A stretch of DNA of 25,532 nt, taken from UMGS75 sp051872775 (GTDB lineage: Bacteria; Bacillota_I; Bacilli_A; ML615J-28; CAG-313). The notes beneath the pieces were generated by a model, which saw only the letters and a list, made by a program, of their open reading frames with translations, was not told the origin of the DNA and did no database searches. Location of the stretch: the NCBI GenBank assembly GCA_051872775.1, contig JBJEEE010000095.1, positions 1 to 25,532 of the forward strand. Reading direction: 5' to 3'. Positions 22,199 through 25,532 of the stretch are shown here, piece by piece (the first letter of the stretch is position 1; each line of letters starts with the position of its first letter). Made by a program: the position numbers and the translations under genes.

Positions 22199-23058
22199 TA
22201 GTGACCACCTCTTTCAATTTGGGATACACCATTTGTTTTTTCTTTATAGTGATGTTTTATCGCAACTTTGTTGGCCTTTTTATTATTACTAATAGTTATT
22301 GTAATAACAACCGCAAGTACAATGACAAATAGAATAGTACTTAATGCTCTTACCTCTGGTGGAATTGGATGTTTAGCGACAATCTTTTGAATGTAGGTTG
22401 AAATAGTTTCAAAAGAAGGTTCTTTTAAATATTGAGTAATTACAAAATCATCTAAAGAAAGGGTAATTGAAATCAAAAAACCAGCAAATATTCCTGGCAT
22501 AATTTCAGGAAGTACAACTTTAAATAAAGCATAACGAGGAGTTGCGCCTAAATCAAGAGCAGCTTCATAAATATTAGGATCCATTTGTACTAGTTTTGGT
22601 TTTACATTAAGATACACAAAGGCAACAGTTAAAACCACGTGTCCCGCAAGAAGCGTCCAAAAAGAATAACTAGTATTTAATACTTTAAAAAGTAAAGCAA
22701 GCGATAAAGCCATTACGATTTCCGCATTTACAACTGGTAATTGTGTCATCGTTTCAACGGTTTTTTTGTATTTTTTACGAGCATAAAATACTCCGATTGC
22801 GCCTAGTGTACCAATAATAGTTGATACAACCGCAGATACAACCGCAATAATAATCGTATTACGCGTAGCTTTCATCAGTGGTTCATTTTGGAATAATGCA
22901 CTATATAATTTAAAGGAGAAACCATTCCAATTTCCAAGTTGGTCACTTTCGGTAAATGAGTAAACAACAAGGACAAGAATTGGTAGATACATTAAAAATA
23001 GTACAAAAAACATATAAAAACGAGCCACAAATTTTTTAAATTTTTCTAATTTTACCAT
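22198..23058 (-). CDS. potC: Spermidine/putrescine ABC importer permease PotC
   Basis: 286 residues, six membrane helices. The EAA loop that docks on the ATPase is intact (EAALDLGATPRYALFKVVLPEIMPG). Starts MVKLEKFKKFVARFYMF with AGGAGGAC upstream; overlaps the potB stop by 7 bases. The Lys/His-rich C-terminus is cytoplasmic. Pairs with PotB to form the polyamine channel. Confidence 0.95.
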   Translation of the reverse strand: MVKLEKFKKFVARFYMFFVLFLMYLPILVLVVYSFTESDQLGNWNGFSFKLYSALFQNEPLMKATRNTIIIAVVSAVVSTIIGTLGAIGVFYARKKYKKTVETMTQLPVVNAEIVMALSLALLFKVLNTSYSFWTLLAGHVVLTVAFVYLNVKPKLVQMDPNIYEAALDLGATPRYALFKVVLPEIMPGIFAGFLISITLSLDDFVITQYLKEPSFETISTYIQKIVAKHPIPPEVRALSTILFVIVLAVVITITISNNKKANKVAIKHHYKEKTNGVSQIERGGH

Positions 23059-23843
23059 ATTGATGTACGTCCTCCTGTTTCATCTTTTGAGAACTTACGA
23101 GATATAAAGACGCTAATACCAATTAATACAAGCATAATTAAAGCCATAAATGAACCAAAATTCCAGTCTGCTTGATTAAAGTATAAGTCAATATAACTAC
23201 CGAATAATACTACGTTATATTCTGATAAGATATCAGATATTACGTATGATGATAAAGTAGGCATAAATACCATGGTTGCGGCAGAGACAATGCCAGGCAT
23301 CGTCATTGGTAAAATAACTTTAAAGAAAGTTTGAACTGAATTAGCCCCTAAATCATAGCTTGCTTCAATTTGGGAGTGGTCCATCTTTAACATTGTAGTA
23401 TAAAGAGGTAAGACCACAAATGGCAAATAGTTATATACAAGACCAATAATGGTTGTTAATTGCGAGTGAGCTCCGGTAGAAATACCAATCCAGTTTAAGA
23501 CATCTCTTGTGGCACTAGTTCTAATAATGAAGTTAATCCACATTGGAAGAACAAATAGCATTACTATAACCATTGATTTATTATATTTTTTATTTGCTAA
23601 AATCATTGCAAGTGGATATCCAATTAATAAACATATAATCGTATTTAAAATAGCATATACAAATGATATTAATAAGACATTAACATTGGTTGAGTCAGAA
23701 AAGAATTTAACAACATTATCAAAGGAAAAACTTCCTCCTTTATTAGTAAAAGCATAATAAATGATGAAGAAAAGAGGAATGATAACAAAACAAATTAAAA
23801 ACAATAAATATGGAAAAGAAAGATATTTACGTTTAAATTTCAT
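23052..23843 (-). CDS. potB: Spermidine/putrescine ABC importer permease PotB
   Basis: 263 residues starting MKFKRKYLSFPYLLFLICF, the usual PotB opening. The frame stays open to about 23912, but those 23 codons lie inside potA and would place a second strand ahead of the first helix, so the ATG at 23843 (with AAGGAAG 12 bases upstream) is chosen. Six helices; EAA loop EASYDLGANSVQTFFKVILP present. Overlaps the end of potA by 11 bases, implying coupled translation. Confidence 0.94.
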   Translation of the reverse strand: MKFKRKYLSFPYLLFLICFVIIPLFFIIYYAFTNKGGSFSFDNVVKFFSDSTNVNVLLISFVYAILNTIICLLIGYPLAMILANKKYNKSMVIVMLFVLPMWINFIIRTSATRDVLNWIGISTGAHSQLTTIIGLVYNYLPFVVLPLYTTMLKMDHSQIEASYDLGANSVQTFFKVILPMTMPGIVSAATMVFMPTLSSYVISDILSEYNVVLFGSYIDLYFNQADWNFGSFMALIMLVLIGISVFISRKFSKDETGGRTSIW

Positions 23844-25347
23844 GTTTTGATAAATCTTCCTTAAGAGAAATTTTGATATTAGCGCTATCAATCTTAACGC
23901 TAACGATATCATTTACATTCCATGTCCATTCTGTATCAACAACAAAGTCTTCATCATCATCAGTTCTTACAATTATTTGATAGTGGTCACCTTTCCATAC
24001 CATTTGGATTATTTGACCTGTAATATTTCCTTCTTCAAGATTATCGCTAATCTCAATATCTTTCATATCTACGGTAACTAATACATCAATATCGGATAAA
24101 TCATACTTTTTACCATCTAAGGTATAGAAGTATCCTTTTTCATCAACATGTGAACCAGGGACTAAAGTAGTAACATCACAATCCCAAGTTGCCCCCGCAA
24201 ATACAACATTATTATTTTTATCAATATAGGCATTTTCATAAACGTTTGCGGTAAATTCACGTTTCATTATTTGGATTAAATCAGGTTCAATCGTTAAAGA
24301 AACTTCTTTGTTGATTTCATGGTCAACTGTAGATTGAATTAATACTTCATAGTTTCCAACCATAGCCGTAAATTGATAGTGAATTCCTTTAAAGATCTTG
24401 TTAACAATTTTAGCTTTTACTTTACCTTCATTAACAGGGTGAATAATTATATCTTCTGGTCTAACTACAACATCTACTTTTTCATTAATTGGGAAATCAT
24501 CAATACAATCCCATGTTACACCTAAGAAACGAACCTTCTTTTCTCCAATCATTGTACCAACATAAATATTGGATTCACCAATAAAGTCGGCAACAAATGC
24601 ATTTTTAGGTTCATTGTAAATATCCATAGGTGTACCAATTTGCTGAATTTTTCCATCTTCCATTACAACAATGGTATCTGACATCGTTAGAGCTTCTTCT
24701 TGATCATGCGTAACATAGATAAAAGTAATACCCAATTTCTTATGCATCTCTTTTAATTCAAGTTGCATTTCTTTTCGCATTTTCAAGTCAAGTGCTCCAA
24801 GAGGTTCATCAAGTAATAGAATCTCAGGTTCATTAACAATAGCTCTAGCAATAGCGACACGTTGTTGTTGACCACCTGATAAAGTTGAAACATTTCTTGT
24901 TTCAAAGGACTCAAGATCAACGATCTTTAAAGCACGTTTTACCTTTTCGTTTATTTCATCACGAGTATAGTGACGATATTTAGTTTTCTTTTCCCCTTTT
25001 TTTGTCGTTACTTCATAAGGGATTTTGGTTAAATTTAAACCAAAGGCAATATTATCGTAAACATCTAAATGTTGAAATAAAGCATAACGTTGAAATACCG
25101 TGTTAAGTGGTCTTTTATAGGGAGGAAGACTTGCAATATCCTTACCATTTAAGAGAATTTGACCGCTTGTTGGCATTTCAAGTCCTGCAATCATCCTAAG
25201 TGTAGTGGTTTTACCACATCCTGATGGGCCTAAAAATGTAATAAATTCTCCTTTTTTGACATAAAGATTAAAGTTTTCTACTACAAGGCTATCATCAAAT
25301 TTCTTATTTACATCAATTAACTCAAGAATAACATCTTTTTTGTCCAT
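23833..25347 (-). CDS. potA: Spermidine/putrescine ABC importer ATPase PotA with extended C-terminus
   Basis: 504 residues; typical PotA is about 360-380. ATPase domain (1-240): Walker A GPSGCGKTT (40-48), Q-loop TVFQRYALF, signature LSGGQQQR (156-163), Walker B EILLLDEP (175-182), and switch His in YVTHDQEEAL. The C-terminal part contains two related TOBE-like units: one with FLGVTWDC, VVVRPEDIIIHP and IFKGIHYQF (about 272-362), and another with FAGATWDC, VTVDMKDIEIS and VWKGDHYQI (about 381-496). The first alone would complete a normal PotA. Couples ATP hydrolysis to polyamine import with PotB/PotC. Start ATG 20 bases after the upstream regulator gene ends, with AAGGAGC upstream. Confidence 0.95.
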   Translation of the reverse strand: MDKKDVILELIDVNKKFDDSLVVENFNLYVKKGEFITFLGPSGCGKTTTLRMIAGLEMPTSGQILLNGKDIASLPPYKRPLNTVFQRYALFQHLDVYDNIAFGLNLTKIPYEVTTKKGEKKTKYRHYTRDEINEKVKRALKIVDLESFETRNVSTLSGGQQQRVAIARAIVNEPEILLLDEPLGALDLKMRKEMQLELKEMHKKLGITFIYVTHDQEEALTMSDTIVVMEDGKIQQIGTPMDIYNEPKNAFVADFIGESNIYVGTMIGEKKVRFLGVTWDCIDDFPINEKVDVVVRPEDIIIHPVNEGKVKAKIVNKIFKGIHYQFTAMVGNYEVLIQSTVDHEINKEVSLTIEPDLIQIMKREFTANVYENAYIDKNNNVVFAGATWDCDVTTLVPGSHVDEKGYFYTLDGKKYDLSDIDVLVTVDMKDIEISDNLEEGNITGQIIQMVWKGDHYQIIVRTDDDEDFVVDTEWTWNVNDIVSVKIDSANIKISLKEDLSKHEI

Positions 25348-25367
25348 TTTTTATGCTCCTTATTATT

Positions 25368-25532
25368 CTAAAAATTTGGTGGGCTACTTACCCAAATTAA
25401 ACGGCAAATTTTATTTTTGACGTTTTTCAAGTAATGATTCTTATCAGAATCGTAATAGAATGTTTCCCCCTTTTGTACTTTATACATTGCATCATCAAAG
25501 CAAAGCATTATTTCCCCTTCAAGTACATACCC
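25368..25532 (-). CDS. C-terminal end of a cupin-domain regulator upstream of potABCD (partial)
   Basis: 54 residues open to the right window edge, ending ...WVSSPPNF-TAG. The pattern YVLEGEIML-CFD, a KGETFYYDSDKNHYLKN strand pair and LIWVSSPPNF is the C-terminal cupin barrel of XRE-cupin regulators (PuuR-like), which commonly precede potABCD in Bacillota and sense polyamines or related ligands. The DNA-binding half, if present, lies outside the window. It ends 20 bases before potA, in the same direction, so it is probably the first gene of the operon. Confidence 0.75.
   Translation of the reverse strand, partial: GYVLEGEIMLCFDDAMYKVQKGETFYYDSDKNHYLKNVKNKICRLIWVSSPPNF

Noticed and set aside
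23844..23912. Longer potB start
   Set aside because: The extra codons lie in potA and add an unusual segment before the first helix.

Overview
The window is AT-rich, low-GC DNA of the Bacillota type. It shows strong Shine-Dalgarno sites (AGGAGG type), sigma-A promoters with 17-bp spacers, lipoprotein signal peptides with LVSC/LISC lipoboxes, the rpsF-ssb-rpsR cluster, a nupNOPQ-like nucleoside importer and a pot polyamine operon. TGA ends several genes within tight gene overlaps (near 1915, 2883 and 9454), so the standard bacterial code applies and this is not a TGA=Trp mollicute. My best guess is an uncultured, probably host-associated member of the Bacilli (RF39/Izemoplasma/Erysipelotrichia-like neighbourhood). 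That placement is inference from style, not phylogeny. Almost every gene is on the minus strand, so each operon reads right to left.

Region 1 (1-5073) is a type IV pilus / type II secretion-like assembly operon with one promoter (5045-5073). It encodes prepilin peptidase, a type I signal peptidase, a prepilin, a 323-residue protein of uncertain fold, two more pilin-like proteins and a PilC/GspF platform protein that runs off the left edge. Region 2 (5237-7546) is one large secreted lipoprotein built from a Listeria-Bacteroides repeat, repeated OB-like modules and a Big2-like domain, with its own promoter, a possible cre site and a terminator. Region 3 (7781-13511) is a BMP-family nucleoside ABC importer operon (lipoprotein, double ATPase, two permeases). 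A chloramphenicol-acetyltransferase-like gene is translationally coupled at its end, and a palindrome overlaps its predicted start site.

Region 4 (about 13790-17870) looks like an accessory islet. It holds a YefM-YoeB toxin-antitoxin pair, a TIGR04076-like protein, the only plus-strand gene pair (two tiny related ORFs, the first cut by TGA) and a GH5-like secreted lipoprotein. It is punctuated by three copies of a mosaic intergenic repeat, all in the same orientation; two roughly 90%-identical copies flank the GH5 gene.

Region 5 (17874-19038) is rpsF-ssb-rpsR with an extended -10 promoter and a terminator-like hairpin spanning its start site. Region 6 is a patatin-family lipase gene (19097-19864). 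Region 7 (19935-25532) is a polyamine transport operon: end of a cupin-type regulator, potA, potB, potC, potD and a DUF308 membrane protein, closed by a strong terminator. PotA carries a duplicated C-terminal TOBE-like region. PotD carries an inserted pair of carbohydrate-binding-like repeats and a C-terminal membrane anchor instead of a lipobox. No rRNA, tRNA, CRISPR array or insertion sequence was seen.
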